From contig OZ231128.1 in assembly GCA_965153355.1 (NCBI GenBank), positions 42,036,001 through 42,100,000 of the forward strand: a DNA stretch of 64,000 bases, given 5' to 3'. The notes under the pieces are model-generated. The model saw nothing but the letters and a program-made list of their open reading frames with translations, was not told the origin of the DNA and ran no database searches. Source of the stretch: Flaccisagitta enflata (lineage: Eukaryota; Chaetognatha; Sagittoidea; Aphragmophora). The position numbers were made by a program, and so were the translations under genes. This document shows, piece after piece, positions 32,480-43,620 of this stretch. Within the stretch, counting starts at the first letter, position 1. Each line of letters opens with the position of its first letter.

Positions 32480-32627
32480 AGACATGGCTTTTGGGACTAC
32501 AACAACATCAACATCCAATTCTTCGAAATTCTCCAACACCCATGAGCAGCAGCAGCAGCTTCGACACAACCAAAATGTACTAAATATGTGCTTCCTCTCT
32601 GCCGTAAAAACTTACAACCTTTGTTAG
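32480..32627 (+). other. Possible exon with Thr-, Ser- and Gln-rich reading frame
   Basis: An open frame starting MAFGTTTTSTSNSSKFSNTH, followed by four Gln codons, in a 2.8-kb stretch (32.2-35.1 kb) with few recognised repeats. No good splice donor in a phase that would join the exons at 33.1 kb. Weak. Confidence 0.15.
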
Positions 32628-33085
32628 AAGATCGCAATATCGATTCTTCTTTTCCAACCAAGTCTTTCCACTCAAAGTGTGTACATAACATGGTTTTTTT
32701 TCTAAGCATTTTAGGCATTTCATCAGTAAGATTTCATCATCTTGGATTTAATCATTGAAATGTTATGCTATAACGTGAGAATTTACTCAAAATTTTACTT
32801 TAGTTTACTTTTTTCCAAGTTATGCACTGCCATTGGCTTTACTTGTTAATGAAATACTTTTTTTTTAAATTGATCTAATCTCATTAGTGAGTTTATACCT
32901 TTGGATTTATCTGGATTGTTTCATTGTAATTAGATCATGCAAAATTCAAAGGTTAACCTTCCTTGCCTTATAACCCACTGAAAGGAGTAAGGAGACAGCT
33001 TAGCCTCCCCTTCCCCCCCAAAAAAAAATTGCTTGAGGAAGTTCAGTGAGAAGTACTGTCTGAGAGGGAGTTGGCAGATCGTTTT

Positions 33086-34382
33086 CTGATTATAGTGAAA
33101 CAAACTATTTATACCCAATGGCATAACTTCACTATTGAAGTTGTATCAGTCCAAAGGAAAGAATTTCATTATCAGGTACAGATACTCAAGGTTCCTCTTG
33201 CAATGCATGACTTTTTTTTGTCATAATTTTGACTTTTGACTTTTTTTTAAAATGTCATAATGTCATAAAATTTCATTGGTGACAGGTCAAAATGGTGAAG
33301 GGTAAACATAACTAGTGATGAAAAGTTTTCAAATGCTTTTTCAACCTTTTATTTGAGAAAAGTTAAGCCGCAATTTTTTACCATCATTAAATCATTGTAA
33401 AGGCACTCCTTTGTTAACCTGTCTGTCATGTTTGAGTTAAATTTTGTGATGAGGCGCAGTTCTTGAAACCACCCTCCCTGTCTGATTAGACGTTGAAAAC
33501 CCTTTATTATTTTTCCCAAATATTTTCAGATTGAAGATGGTTCTGTCCAATTTTGCTATTTATTGCTGGCCAGTTGTAGTACCGCTATTTCATGTTTATG
33601 CTATGTTCTTGAAAAAGGTAATGCCAGTTAACAATAAAAGAAAGGGCCCAAAAATTACCTATTTTATGGTTTCTATGAAGCCTAAGGAGCTCCCTTTGCT
33701 ATGCTGTATGAAACCCTTCAACAGCCAACATCACATGTCCATGGGGGTCAGTGATACGCTGCCGAATGGTGCGCGCTGAGGCCCTACATGGGAAATCCAT
33801 GCTGTAGATTTTTCTTCTGCTGATGCACCAAGGGATGGCTGCTTTCTTTTATGTTGAGTGGCTTTAAAACAATTTCAAATCCGAAAATAATTACTGAAGT
33901 CAATTTCATAGCATGAATATGAACTATTTGTTGCATTTCCATGTTCCTGAGTGATAGTTATTTTCATAAAATTAAAAACTAATCTAAGACAAAACCACTT
34001 AAGACAAAAATGATTTTTTTTTTTATGATAAAAAAGCCCCTGTTGGCTGATTAACAATGTTTGAAAACATGGAATGGTTTCAATAGAATTGCAGTCTCAA
34101 TAGAATTGTAGTTCATTGGTGACAAAAATCTGTGGTATATCTGAGATAAAGAAATTGCATTATGTGAAGAATTGTCAGCTAATGCAGTTTTTCTTACCAA
34201 ACCAGCTCAACCTTAGTCATGCAGGGGTAGGCAGGGCTTATGAAACAAAATTTTAGTGGATTGATGGACACGCTGAAAAAAGCTATTGATTTGCATGCAC
34301 AGAACTATAAGTTTGACCCAAATTTAGGGGACATGGCATGCTCATCCTTGAGGCACGGTCCGCTGGTGATGAGGGATCCCGG
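33086..34382 (+). CDS. Candidate three-exon 3' gene end (unidentified)
   Basis: Exon a (about 33098-33174) ends TTATCAG|GTACAG and reads KQTIYTQWHNFTIEVV. Exon b (33530-33617) lies between ATTTTCAG and AAAG|GTAATG and reads IEDGSVQFCYLLLASCST. Exon c (34235-34382) follows GGGGTAGGCAG and reads MDTLKKAIDLHAQNYKFDPN, CSSLRHGPLVMRDPGL and stop. The phases (0, then 1) join without a stop. An alternative in exon b is an ATG (33537, AAGATGG) starting MVLSNFAIYCWPVVVPLF. No family is recognised, and the chain could be assembled by chance. Confidence 0.3.
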
Positions 34383-34718
34383 ACTGTAACAAAGTGCTGG
34401 TGACTTGGGATCCCACTTTGTTATCGTGCTGTGATTCCTGAAAATGGGTTGAGGTACAGCTTGGTTACGTGCACGCATCCCTACAGCGTACTTTTCAAAG
34501 AGTCCATCTATCTGCCATAATTTTCCCTCTGCCTCCTCCCCCATGACTATCAGGTTGACCTTGTTTGTGAGAAAAACTGCAAAAGCCGACTATTCTTCAA
34601 ATGAGCACAATTTGTTTATCACTCATGTATCTCAAGTTTATTGACTGTTTGTTGATGAATGAGTGTTTGTTGAATATTTTTTAATTTTCTATTGATTGTG
34701 CTTGCGACTGTTTTTATA

Positions 34719-34724
34719 AATAAA
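34719..34724 (+). terminator. Candidate polyadenylation signal AATAAA
   Basis: AATAAA followed about 15 nt later by a T/G-rich stretch (CCCTTTTGTTATTTGTTCTGG region). It sits 340 nt after the stop of the candidate exon chain, at a plausible 3'-UTR distance. Confidence 0.35.
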
Positions 34725-35174
34725 ATATCCCTTTTGTTATTTGTTCTGGAAACTCAAGTCTTTTTTTGTCCAAGCTTTTGTTGCTCTGCCATGCAATCTC
34801 GTTACTTATGAAGGAATGCCACAAGCTTTAAGATTGGAATTCGAGCTTTGACTCTTGAGGTTAGTAAAGTCAGATACTGATTTCTAATGATGCTAGCAGG
34901 CCAATGTTCCATGCAAGTTAAAGATTGTTTCTGTCAATATGTTAATAGGTGATACAACTTGTGACACTACAGTGTAGCGCTGCTAGAGCTCACCCATTTT
35001 CAAGGTATGCCCACTTATGAGGCATGTGAATAAGTTTGTCTCGAAAGATTTTGCCCAGATCATTGGTATGCATTCAAGCGAACTGCATCTATACTAATTG
35101 TGCTTTGCGAAGCTTATTCTAACTGTATGAGGGAAATTGATGCCTGAGAGAGACGATACACAGCTTGAGCAGGC

Positions 35175-36115
35175 CTGAGCGATTGTATTGGGTATTGGTA
35201 TTGGATTTACAATATTCTTGTGTATTGGGTTTTCCCAATACATGTAGTTTATTTTGTTTTTTTACCAATACAATACAATACTATACAATATTACAAAAAA
35301 ACTGATCTGAGGAAAGTGAAATATATATGAGAGAAAGACTGAAGGAGATGAAGAGGAAGAGGAAAAGCATTCCTAGGTCTGAGGGAGAACAAAAGAAGTG
35401 GAGAAGCTGAGAGATAAAAGGAAAAGAAGAGGATTTGCTGAAAGTAAAAGTGGGTGAGGGATGAAAAGAGGAAGGGGAAGAAGAACTTATGACAGATTAG
35501 GTGGGTTGGAAATAAACACAAAAAAAAAAGAAGAGGAGGAATAAAAATCTATAAAAAAAAAATCAGTTGTCAGAAGCTGGAAGGATGAGGAGGAAGAGGA
35601 GGAAAATAAATAATCTATAGGACAGAGAGAGAGACAGGAAAAGATAATGAAAAACACAAACAAACATACAAACAAAATAAAATGAAAAAAACCAGAATCA
35701 GATCTAGACAAAGAAAGAAACAAATAGATAAGTGTAGAAAAAAAACAAAAAAATAGTAAGGATAAAGACAGAATAACAAAAAAATGAAATAGAATTTTTA
35801 TCAAAATGAAAAAAAATATAAAGATTTTTTAGTTATTCTTATATAACAAAAAATTTTTATGATAATTAAAACTATTATATTTTCTTCAAATTATAGTATA
35901 TCATCTAACTATGATTACTTTAATATATACTACTACTTATCACTTATTATTAAAACTATCTAAAATCATATATATTGTATTGTATTGTATGCTAAAATAA
36001 TGTATTGTATATAATTTCAATGGATATTGTATTGTATTGGTATTGTATTGTATTGTCCCAATACTTGAAAGTATTGTATTGGTATTGTATAGTTGACAAA
36101 AATGCTATATAGCTC
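35175..36115. repeat. TATTG-rich element inside a GGCCTGAG minisatellite
   Basis: Both borders carry CAGGCCTGAGC (35170-35180 and 36114-36124). The insert starts and ends with TATTG/CAATA pentanucleotide repeats in inverted order and holds a purine-rich middle (35320-35780). The flanking direct repeat may be an 11-bp target duplication or just two satellite units. Confidence 0.5.
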
Positions 36116-37090
36116 AGGCCTGAGCTTGAGAAGGCTGAATAAAAGCCTAAGTGGGCTAATTTCAAGCCTAAGTGGGCTAATTTCAAGCGTGTGAGGGCAT
36201 CTGTGATGGCTGAGAGGGCTGATTGGATGCAATGATTGAGAGGCCTGAGTGAGATATAGGAAAGTGACATAAATAACACCTCTCACAAAATTAGGCAAAC
36301 TGGGATCAGATCTTGTCCATAATTGCGTTTTTAAAGTCGAAAACAGCAGTCCAGGTTAATGATAATTTCAAAATATGTTATTCCTATGAGGGTTCTATAA
36401 AAAAACCTCAAATCATGTCAACCAACAGCTTTAAATAGCTACATCAAATGATATCATACCAACTTTGGTTTTATTTTAGCTTCCAATTTGTTACTAAAAC
36501 CATTCTATTTGACAAGGGGTTTCAATGTTTTTTGCAGCTGTCACCGACTGCCTCTTGTTACCATTGACTCACTATTGTCTATTTGTGATACAAGGACCTG
36601 AAAACTGTTTTCTTGCCTATTTCATGGTAGAATATAAGGAGATTCATGTTGTCTCATCATCAAAAGTTTCCTCGTCAAAATCAGTCAAAATCTTTCACTG
36701 GATTTTTGGCATAACACTTTCCAGCAGCCACGCACTTTCCCGGGTACACAATCTCGCCCCGGTTTGTGAAAATACTATATTTTAGCTTCCTCTGTGTCAA
36801 ATTTCAACCCTCTGAATGAACTATTTCTATCAATTTTGATCATTTTGCCAGTTCGTTTAATTATGTGAGAGGTGTTAGAAAAGAACATAAGGCCTTTTTT
36901 CCTACAAGACATTATCAGCTTTAGGAAAGGTGCTTAAAAGAGAAAAATCTGGAATGAAAAGGCTGACAGAAGCCTCAAGGAGGTGATTTTAGCCTTGAAA
37001 CTTGAGTTTGAACCTTGAAGCAAGAATTTAGGCATTGCAGGGAGGATTTGGTTATGATGATTAGGATTGTGGACTCGTGTTTAAGATTTG
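36111..37090. repeat. Diverged GAGGCCTGA-type minisatellite, split by TA element M
   Basis: GCCTAAGTGGGCTAATTTCA-type units (36111-36260) and GCCTTGAAACTTGAG-type units (36955-37090) flank the element M insertion. This is the same satellite family as the GCR cores. Confidence 0.6.
36276..36875. mobile_element. TA element M (TIR ACACCTCTCAC)
   Basis: 600 bp. Ends are ACACCTCTCACAAAATTAGG...TAATTATGTGAGAGGTGT with TA outside (36274-36275, 36876-36877). The interior plus-strand ORF (36525-36785) has no recognisable domain and I treat it as a chance frame. Confidence 0.75.
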
Positions 37091-37109
37091 GGTTTAAGGC
37101 TTTTCATTG

Positions 37110-37752
37110 CCAGGTGGCTCTGATTTGGGCCCTTCGGCTAGGGTACAATTGATGGTAAAATTTGGTTTGTGACTTGAATTAGGCCTTGTGAGAGGGAGAT
37201 GGGAAAGACATGTCGACCAAGGGCAATATGTGGTCAGCGATACCCGTTGCTCTGCTTTGAGTGATTGTGAATTGAAGTGAGGGGAGGCAGGGCAGCGGCT
37301 TCGAAGGGGACGAAGTCTTGTAGAACATAGGGGCACTTTCGTTCGTCCTGCCTGAAGAAGTGGATGAGATCTTGTACAGGGCTGACTGAAGGCCTTCATA
37401 AGCCTAAACTAAGGTCTAAGAAGGCTGATGTAAGGCCTGAGAATGCCAATCAAAAACTTGGGAGGGTTGACCTGAGGCTTAAGAGAGCTGGATTAACGTT
37501 TGAAAGGTCAGAGGACTGATTTGAAGCCTGAGAGCAATGAATTGGGACTTAGATGGCTGAGAGGCCAGGTTTGAAGCCTGAGAATTTGGATTTGAGGCCT
37601 GAGAAGCCTAATTTGAGGCCTGAGAGGCCAGGTTTGAGGCCTGAGAGGTTGAATTTGAGGTCTCAGAGGCCAGATTGGAGGTCTGATAAGGGGGGGGACG
37701 AATGGACAAACGAACGAACAAAAGAATGGACTAACGAAAGTCCCCCTGTAGG
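37110..37752 (-). mobile_element. GCR element 3
   Basis: The left part has GGGCAATATGTGGTCAGCGA, GGGCAGCGGCTTCGAAGGGG and TCTTGTAGAACATAGGGG. A 20-bp minisatellite (GAGGCCTGAGAAGCCTAATTT type, 37345-37685) follows, then ACGAACGAAC microsatellite and GAAAGTCCCCCTGT. The far end is cut short. Confidence 0.75.
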
Positions 37753-37859
37753 CTGATTTGATTGCTTTGGGAGCGAATGTGAAGCATGTAGGGGTTGACT
37801 TGAGGGGTCCTAGGACAATATGAGGTCAAAGATGAAAGCTGAATTAGGACTTACTGGTC

Positions 37860-37985
37860 TTATTGGGCAGCTTCCCCGACGAGGTTGAAAAGTATCAGAT
37901 GGTCAGGGTCACTCGTTGCCTTGAAGTGTGTTTAAGATGTGAAGTTGAAAGTGGCAGCGGCCCTCAAGAAGCCAATGACGTATGC
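37860..37985 (-). mobile_element. GCR terminal fragment, decayed
   Basis: Contains GGTCAGGGTCACTCGTTGCC and GGCAGCGGCCCTCAAGAAG, both mutated versions of the GCR end. The remainder of 37.75-38.0 kb is unremarkable. Confidence 0.5.
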
Positions 37986-37989
37986 TGGG

Positions 37990-38635
37990 CTAAGTATTGG
38001 GCATCAAGGCTGGAATTTGAGTTATGATGCTTTGATTTGAGCCACAAGGCTGGCATTTGAGCCTTGAGGCTGGGATTAGAGCCTCAAGGCTAGGATTGGG
38101 GCCTCAAGGCTGGTTCTGGAGCCTTGAGGAGGGTGGGATGGAGGAGGAAAAGAAGCATTCTCAGAGCTAGTATTTGAGTCTCAAGCCTGGAATATAAACT
38201 TCAAAGATAGTGTTTAAGCCCAAAGGCTAGAAAATCAGCCTACAGGCTGAAATTTAAGCCTTGAGATCAAAATTTTAGCATTGAGGTTAAAATTTGAGCC
38301 TTGAAACTTGGGTTTAGGCTTTGAGGCTAAGATTTGAGCTTTGAGGCTAAGATTTGAGCCTGGAGGCGGCGACATATGGAGGAGATAGAAAAATTTCCCC
38401 TATGTGTGAAAGCATATGTCATCGCCCTCCTGGGGGCTGATGCCCAAGAGGATGATCCATGCTCTTACAGGAATTTCTTTACCCTCAGAGATAAAAATCT
38501 TGATCTGCAGGCCCAAATCCCAGCCTTGACGCCCAATTCCCAGCCTCAAGGCCCGATTCCCAGTTTCGAGGCCCAATTCTCAGCCTCAAGGTCCAGATCG
38601 CAGCCTTAAGGCTCAAACCCCAGCAACAAGGTAAG
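37990..38635. mobile_element. GCR-like minisatellite with an internal terminal fragment
   Basis: Units of GAGCCTTGAGGCTGGGATT (37990-38370) are followed by the GCR-type piece CCCCTATGTGTGAAAGCATA and GGGGGCTGATGCCC (38372-38452). Opposite-strand units of CCCAATTCCCAGCCTCAAGG then run to 38630. The array therefore reads as an inverted pair. Confidence 0.6.
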
Positions 38636-38696
38636 GTGGATTAAATTATGATTCAAGAATATCAAGCAAACTAGCAGCTAGTTTAAATTGCGGGCC

Positions 38697-38769
38697 CAAC
38701 GGCCAATTTGCGGGCCTCGGGCCCGCAGGCCCAACGGCCAATTTGCGGGCCTCGGGCCCGCAGGCCCGC
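38697..38769. repeat. 35-bp GC-palindromic duplication
   Basis: Two perfect tandem copies of a 35-bp unit that contains the palindrome GCGGGCCTCGGGCCCGC. Period 35, starting at 38697 and 38732, with a third partial GCGGGCCC at 38690. Confidence 0.9.
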
Positions 38770-38870
38770 TCTATTTTCAGGGCTGCTCATGATCCAAATG
38801 CCAACCTTGAGGCTCAAACCTCAGCCTTGAGGTACAAATTCTTTTTTGGCATTTTTAAGTGTTTTAAGCT

Positions 38871-38956
38871 TACTGCTCCTGCCCAAATGTTCCTTCTCTG
38901 TCTCTGCTCCTGCCCACCCACATGCAACTAGGGTAGCCGTGTATCCCGCCTTGTTT
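38871..38956 (-). mobile_element. PL element fragment (5' half)
   Basis: Two CTCCTGCCCA boxes, arm complement CATGCAACT, and GGTAGCCGTGTATCCCGCC then TTGTT. The 3' half is absent. Confidence 0.75.
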
Positions 38957-39173
38957 ATATTAAGTTTGGTAGAAGTTACTTAAACGGGTCTGATCATGAC
39001 TTTGGATGTTTGTACTAGAAGAAGGTCACCTGAGCATTTAGGTAAAGGCAGTAAGGCCAAAAGTCTCACAAAGTATAAAAATACACACTTGTGACCAACA
39101 GATTGACTGACAGACAGATGAACAGACAGACATAGTTATACCTAAACACAGAAGGTTTGTGAGATCTCACTTT

Positions 39174-39740
39174 GGGCAGCGGCAGGGGTATGAAGTCCTG
39201 TAAAAAACAGGGAGAATCTGTTCATCTGTACATCCATCTGTCCATCTGTCTCCCCCCACCCCATCCTCAAGGCTTTGTTCCTTTTGGGCCTATGCTTACC
39301 CAAATTCAAACAATATGGCCCAAAATATAAACAAAATGGCCCAAATTCAAGCATAATGGCCTATATCTGCCCAGAAAACCCCAATTCTGACCTGATGTCT
39401 ATCATTTTGGCCCCTTAAAGCTATGTTTTGGCCTCCAATACTTGAATTCTGACCAGATTTGGACCATTTTGCTTGGATTTGGGCCATTTTGCTTGGATAT
39501 GGGCCATTTTGCTTGAATTTGGGCCATTTTGCTTGGATTTAGGCTATTTGGCAGTTTGGATCAGAATAGGCCCCAAAAGAGACAAAGCCCTGAGGGCGGG
39601 GGGACAGACTGACAGATTCCCCCTGTGTTCTACAGGACTTTGTCCCCTTTAAGGCCACTGCCCTGCTCCCCCTCAACTTAAATCACATACTACTCAAGCA
39701 GGGCACGGGTACCGCTGACCACTTACTGCCTTTGGGCTGC
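39174..39740. mobile_element. GCR element 4 (core: 20-bp GGCCATTTTGCTTGGATTTG)
   Basis: The left end GGGCAGCGGCAGGGGTATGA, AGTCCTGTAAAAAACAGGG and CATCTGTCC repeats; the right end GATTCCCCCTGTGTTCTACA, CCACTGCCCTGC and the distal CAGGGCACGGGTACCGCTGA box. Between them are GGCCCAAATTCAAGCATAAT-type units on the left and the complementary GGCCATTTTGCTTGGATTTG on the right, making an inverted core. Confidence 0.8.
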
Positions 39741-40170
39741 TAAAAGTTACTTTATAGGGATGGTCAATGTCCTGTAGGACACAGGGGTGAATGCTATATG
39801 TCCATCCATCTGTCCATCTAGCTATCTGTCCAACCCTGGAAGACGCCTCAATCCAGCCCAGCGAGCTTGGAGTCTAGCCTCTGGAGCCTGAAATTAGTCT
39901 GCGCAGTCCTCTTAGGCCTAAGATTAGTCTTCATTAGCCTAAAGTCAGCCCTCTCAAGTCAGAAATTGGTCCTCTCAGATATGAAATCTGCTTTAACAAA
40001 CCGAGAATTAGCCATCAGAAAATTGGATGAGCCCTCAAAATCCAACGAGGTCATTAGACCTAAGTCCCATGCGTCGACATTTTCAAAAAAAGTCAAGCAG
40101 ACAGACAGACAATCAATTTTTTTTCATAAGGACATTTGAAATGGCCATTTACTCCACAAAGTTTCTTTTT

Positions 40171-40755
40171 GGGTAGCAGCCCTGAAGGGGTTGATGACCT
40201 ATGCTTTCACACATATGGGGGATTTTCTCTTTCATTTTCTTCTTCGTCCCCCCCTCAAATCCTAGTCTCAAGACCTAAATTCCAGTCTGAAGGCCAAAAT
40301 CCCAGTCTCGAGGCCCAAATTCCAGCCTTGATGCCCAAGTCCTAGCCTCATGGCCCAAGTCCTAGCCTGGAGGCCCAAATCCCAGCGTTTAGGCCCAAAT
40401 CTCAGCCTTGAGGTCCAAACCCCAGCCAAGAGGCCCAGATCCCATCCTTGAGGCCACAATCTCAGCCTCCAGGCTAGGATTTGGGCCTTGAGGCTAGGAT
40501 TTAGGCCTCGTGGCTGGAATTTGGGCCCTGAGACTGGGATTTTGGCCTCGAGACTGGAATTTAGGCCTCGAGACTGGGATTTAAGGGGGGGAGGGACGGA
40601 GGAGAAAATGAAGGAGGAAATCCCCCATACGTATGAAAGCATAGGTCATCGACTCCTTCGGGGCCGCTGCCCTGCTCACCCTTCAACTTCAAGCACAACT
40701 TACTCAGTAGGGCACGGGTACCGCTGACCATCTAATGCTTTTGCGACTATTTACC
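40171..40755. mobile_element. GCR element 5, near-complete giant hairpin
   Basis: The left half (GGGTAGCAGCCCTGAAGGGG, CCTATGCTTTCACACATATG, then CCCAGCCTTGAGGCCCAAAT-type units) is complementary to the right half, with the turn near 40470. The right end bears TCCTTCGGGGCCGCTGCCC, the CAGTAGGGCACGGGTACC box and CTTTTGCGACTATTTA. Confidence 0.8.
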
Positions 40756-40907
40756 ATTCAGAAACCCCCAAAAAACTTTTTAAAAATCCTTTAAAATAGA
40801 ATTGTGACAGACCAACAGACCGACAGACTGACAAACCAACGGACTGACAGACCCACAGACAGACAAACCAAAAGTGGCTTATAGAGTCGCGTAGCATGCA
40901 GCTAAAA
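40756..40907 (+). mobile_element. PL element 3' half, abutting GCR 5
   Basis: A long GACA/GACC core then TTATAGAGTCGCGTAGCATG and CAGCTAAAAA. No 5' half is found, so the 5' part was lost or replaced by the GCR insertion. Confidence 0.7.
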
Positions 40908-41102
40908 ATCAGATCTACAGGCCTATAATCACCCCTCACAGAACTGAGATCAACCCTTCAAAGCCTAAAGCCTAATTCAAATAGGTGAAGCCTGAAAACA
41001 GGTCTCTGGAACCTGAAATCAGCCCTCTGTGGCATGATCATTGATCAGGCCCTCTAACACCTCTTTACCTCTTCTTTGAATGTATGCACTAATAGAAGTT
41101 CT

Positions 41103-41215
41103 GCTCTGAGTGTACTGGACATCAGGCTTTAGAAGCCATTGCCCCGCTCACAACCCTTGAAACAGCAATAGAGCAGAGCAATGGGTACTGCTAACCATTT
41201 GCAATCCTTGGTTGA
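41103..41215 (+). mobile_element. GCR terminal fragment
   Basis: AAGCCATTGCCCCGCTCACA, then AGAGCAATGGGTACTGCTAA and CAATCCTTGGTTGACTTGTT correspond to the distal GCR end without a core. Confidence 0.55.
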
Positions 41216-41311
41216 CTTGTTAGTGGTGGACTGGTAGAGGCTTTTTCCATTAATTGGTCCATCTATCCATTGGCCTTGCGCTGCATTCATCTACGATGAT
41301 GAAGTCAAAAG

Positions 41312-41986
41312 GTGTAATAGTCGCAAAAGCGTGAGGTGGTCAGCGCTACCTGTGCCCTGCCTGAGTAGGTTGTTCTTGAAGTTGAGGGGGGAGCAGGGCA
41401 GCAGCCCCAAAGGGGTTATGGGAAATTTTTTCTCCTTCTCCTCCTTCTCCTCCTTCTCCTCTTCTACGCCCCCCCCCCTCAAATCCCAGTCTCGAGGCCC
41501 AAATTCCAGTCTCGAGGCCTAAATCTATCCTCAGGCCCAAATCCTAGCCTCAAGGCCCAAATCCTAGCCTCAAGGCCTAAATCCTAGTCTGGAGGCCCAG
41601 ATTTCAGTCTTGAAGCCCAAATCTCAGCCTCAACGTCAAAATCTCAGCCAAGAGGCCTAGATCCCAGCCTTGAGGCTCAAATCTCAGCCTCCAGACTAGG
41701 ATTTGGGCCTTGAGGCTTGGATTTGGGCAGCAGAGGCTGGATTTGGAGCCTTGAGGCTGGGATTTGTATGCCTCAGAGCAAGGATTGAGCCTCAGACACT
41801 GGAATTTGGGCCTCGGGACTGGGATTTGAGGGGGAGGGACGGAGGAGGAGGAGGAGGAGGAAAATCCCCCATACATAAAGCATGGGTCATCGACCTGGGG
41901 CCGCTGCCCTGCTCCCCCCTCAACCTAACCACTACCTACAGGGCACAGGTACCGCTGACCATCTAACACTTTTGCGACTATTACAC
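41312..41986. mobile_element. GCR element 6, complete 675-bp giant hairpin
   Basis: The two outermost ends are GTGTAATAGTCGCAAAAG and its complement (41986 back). Inside come GGTCAGCGCTACCTGTGCCC/complement, AGGGCAGCAGCCCCAAAGGG/complement and AATTTT(TCC)n / (GGA)nAAAAT. The minisatellite (AAATCCTAGCCTCAAGGCCC on the left, complement on the right) turns near 41690. This is the most complete copy and defines the family's outer ends. Confidence 0.85.
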
Positions 41987-41999
41987 ATATCTTCTCCTC

Positions 42000-42497
42000 C
42001 TCTTCCTCCTGGGATTGGGTCTCCTAGCTGGGATTTGGACCTCGAGGCTGAGAATTGGGCCTCAAGGCTGGGATCTGGGCCTCCAGGCTAAGGTTTTGGA
42101 CTTTGGGCTAGGATTTGGGCCTTGAGGCTAGGATTTGGGCCTTGAGGCTAGGATTTGGGCCTTGAGGCTAGAATTTGGGCCTCGAGGCTAGAATTTGGGC
42201 CTTAAGGCTAGAATTTGGGCTTCGCGGCTAAAATTTGGGCCTCGAGGCTAGAATTTGTGCCTCGAGGCTAGAATTTGTGCCTCGAGAATTTGTGCCTATG
42301 ATTTGGGCCTAAAGACTGGGATTTGGGCCTCGAGACTGGAAGTTGGGCCTTGAGACTGGGATTTGAGGGGGGACGGAGAAGACGGAGAAGAAGGGGTCTC
42401 AAGACTAGAATTTGGACCTCCAGACCGGGATTTGAGAAAATTCCCCTCATTTGTGAAAGCAAAGGTAATTGACTCCTTTGGGGCCGCTGCCCAAAAA
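42000..42497. mobile_element. GCR element 7 (minisatellite and right end)
   Basis: Twenty-bp units GGGCCTTGAGGCTAGGATTT (42050-42370), GACGGAGAAGAAGG, then AAAATTCCCCTCATTTGTGA and CTCCTTTGGGGCCGCTGCCC. The left end is only a CTCCTCCTCTTCCTCC tract. Confidence 0.7.
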
Positions 42498-42639
42498 CTA
42501 CACATGTTTGCTCCTCTTCCACCCCACAATATTGTCGCCACCTGAGTATTAAACATGAAGTACCTACTAAAGAGCATGATAGCTACTGATACATTGTGAT
42601 CGCTGGCTGATAGATGATTGAAAGCATATTTCCTTGACA

Positions 42640-42927
42640 TTTTTAACAACAACAACAACAACAACAACTGACGATGATGACCGAAACAACAATAACAAAT
42701 ATAAGCAGCAACATCATCATCACCAACAGCAATCACTAAAATGAGTACAACAACAACCGTTGAATTGTTGGCATTTCTTCAACTGATGAATAGTTTTTGG
42801 TCAAATTCAGCACGTCAAATCTGCATTGATAGGAATTGAACTGGGAACCTTTCTGCCCAGAGGCATAGAAGCTACCACTGCTCCTTAATTCTCTTCCTGT
42901 TGAGTAAAAGCATTTCTTGACATGTCC

Positions 42928-42995
<68 letters not shown>

Positions 42996-43015
42996 CCAGC
43001 AGTAACCACCAAAAT
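42640..43015 (-). mobile_element. tRNA-derived SINE copy 1 with (TTG)n tail
   Basis: On the minus strand, 42884-42822 reads GGAGCAGTGGTAGCTTCTAT (A box), TGCCTCTGGGCAG, then CCCAGTTCAATTCC (B box). A body with GTGCTGAATTTGACCAAAAA and GAAATGCCAACAATTC and a GTTGTTGTT tail follow. The flanking CAA tracts (42645-42670, 42929-42995) are the tails of this and the next copy. Confidence 0.7.
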
Positions 43016-43019
43016 GAAA

Positions 43020-43200
43020 ACAAAACTATTCGCTTTATTGTTGGCATTTCCTTAACTATAAAGCCTGTTTGATAAGCCATTTTTGGTCGAATTCAGCACG
43101 TGGTCCCTAATTGGACGGGAATCGAACTGGGGACCTCCCCGCCCAGAGGCTTAATAGCTACCACTGCTCCATTGAGAAGAGTAATTCTTTTTCCAATTTA
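43020..43200 (-). mobile_element. tRNA-derived SINE copy 2
   Basis: The best copy. Minus strand 43170-43113: GGAGCAGTGGTAGCTATTAA, GCCTCTGGGCGGGG, CCCAGTTCGATTCCCG. Then GGGACCACGTGCTGAATTCG, GAAATGCCAACAATAAAG and (GTT)n. The internal RNA polymerase III A and B boxes are intact or nearly so. Confidence 0.75.
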
Positions 43201-43204
43201 GTAA

Positions 43205-43405
43205 AACTATTTCTTGGCATGTACAACAACAACAACAACAACCACAACAGCAACAACAATGATATCAACCACAACAACAACAACCACCATTACCACGACA
43301 ACAACAACAACCACAACAGCAACGACAACAACAACAACGACAATGACAACAACAACAACAACAACAACAACAATAACAACAACAACAACAACAACAACAA
43401 CACGC
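43205..43405 (+). repeat. (CAA)n / (ACC)n tract
   Basis: Interrupted CAA trinucleotides; on the minus strand this is a GTT tail following a SINE. Poly-Asn, poly-Thr and poly-Gln ORFs are artefacts. Confidence 0.9.
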
Positions 43406-43620
43406 CTGCTGCTGCAGTTGCCAATGCTGCTTCAAATGCTCAACCTGCTGCTGCCGCTCTTGTCGCTGCTGCTGCCGCTCCTATCTGTGCTGCTGCCGTT
43501 CTGTCGCTGCTTCAGCTACTGTCGCTGTTGCTTCTGTTGCTGCTGCTGCCACCTCTCAGGAACCATTACTGCAACTGCTGCCGTTGGTTCTGCCACGCCA
43601 CACCACGTCAATATCAACAG
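43405..43620 (+). repeat. CTG/GCC-rich compound triplet repeat
   Basis: Irregular GCTGCTGCC and CTGTCGCTGCT triplets between CAA repeat and the third tRNA-like unit. Open in several frames, hence not evidence of coding. Confidence 0.8.
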
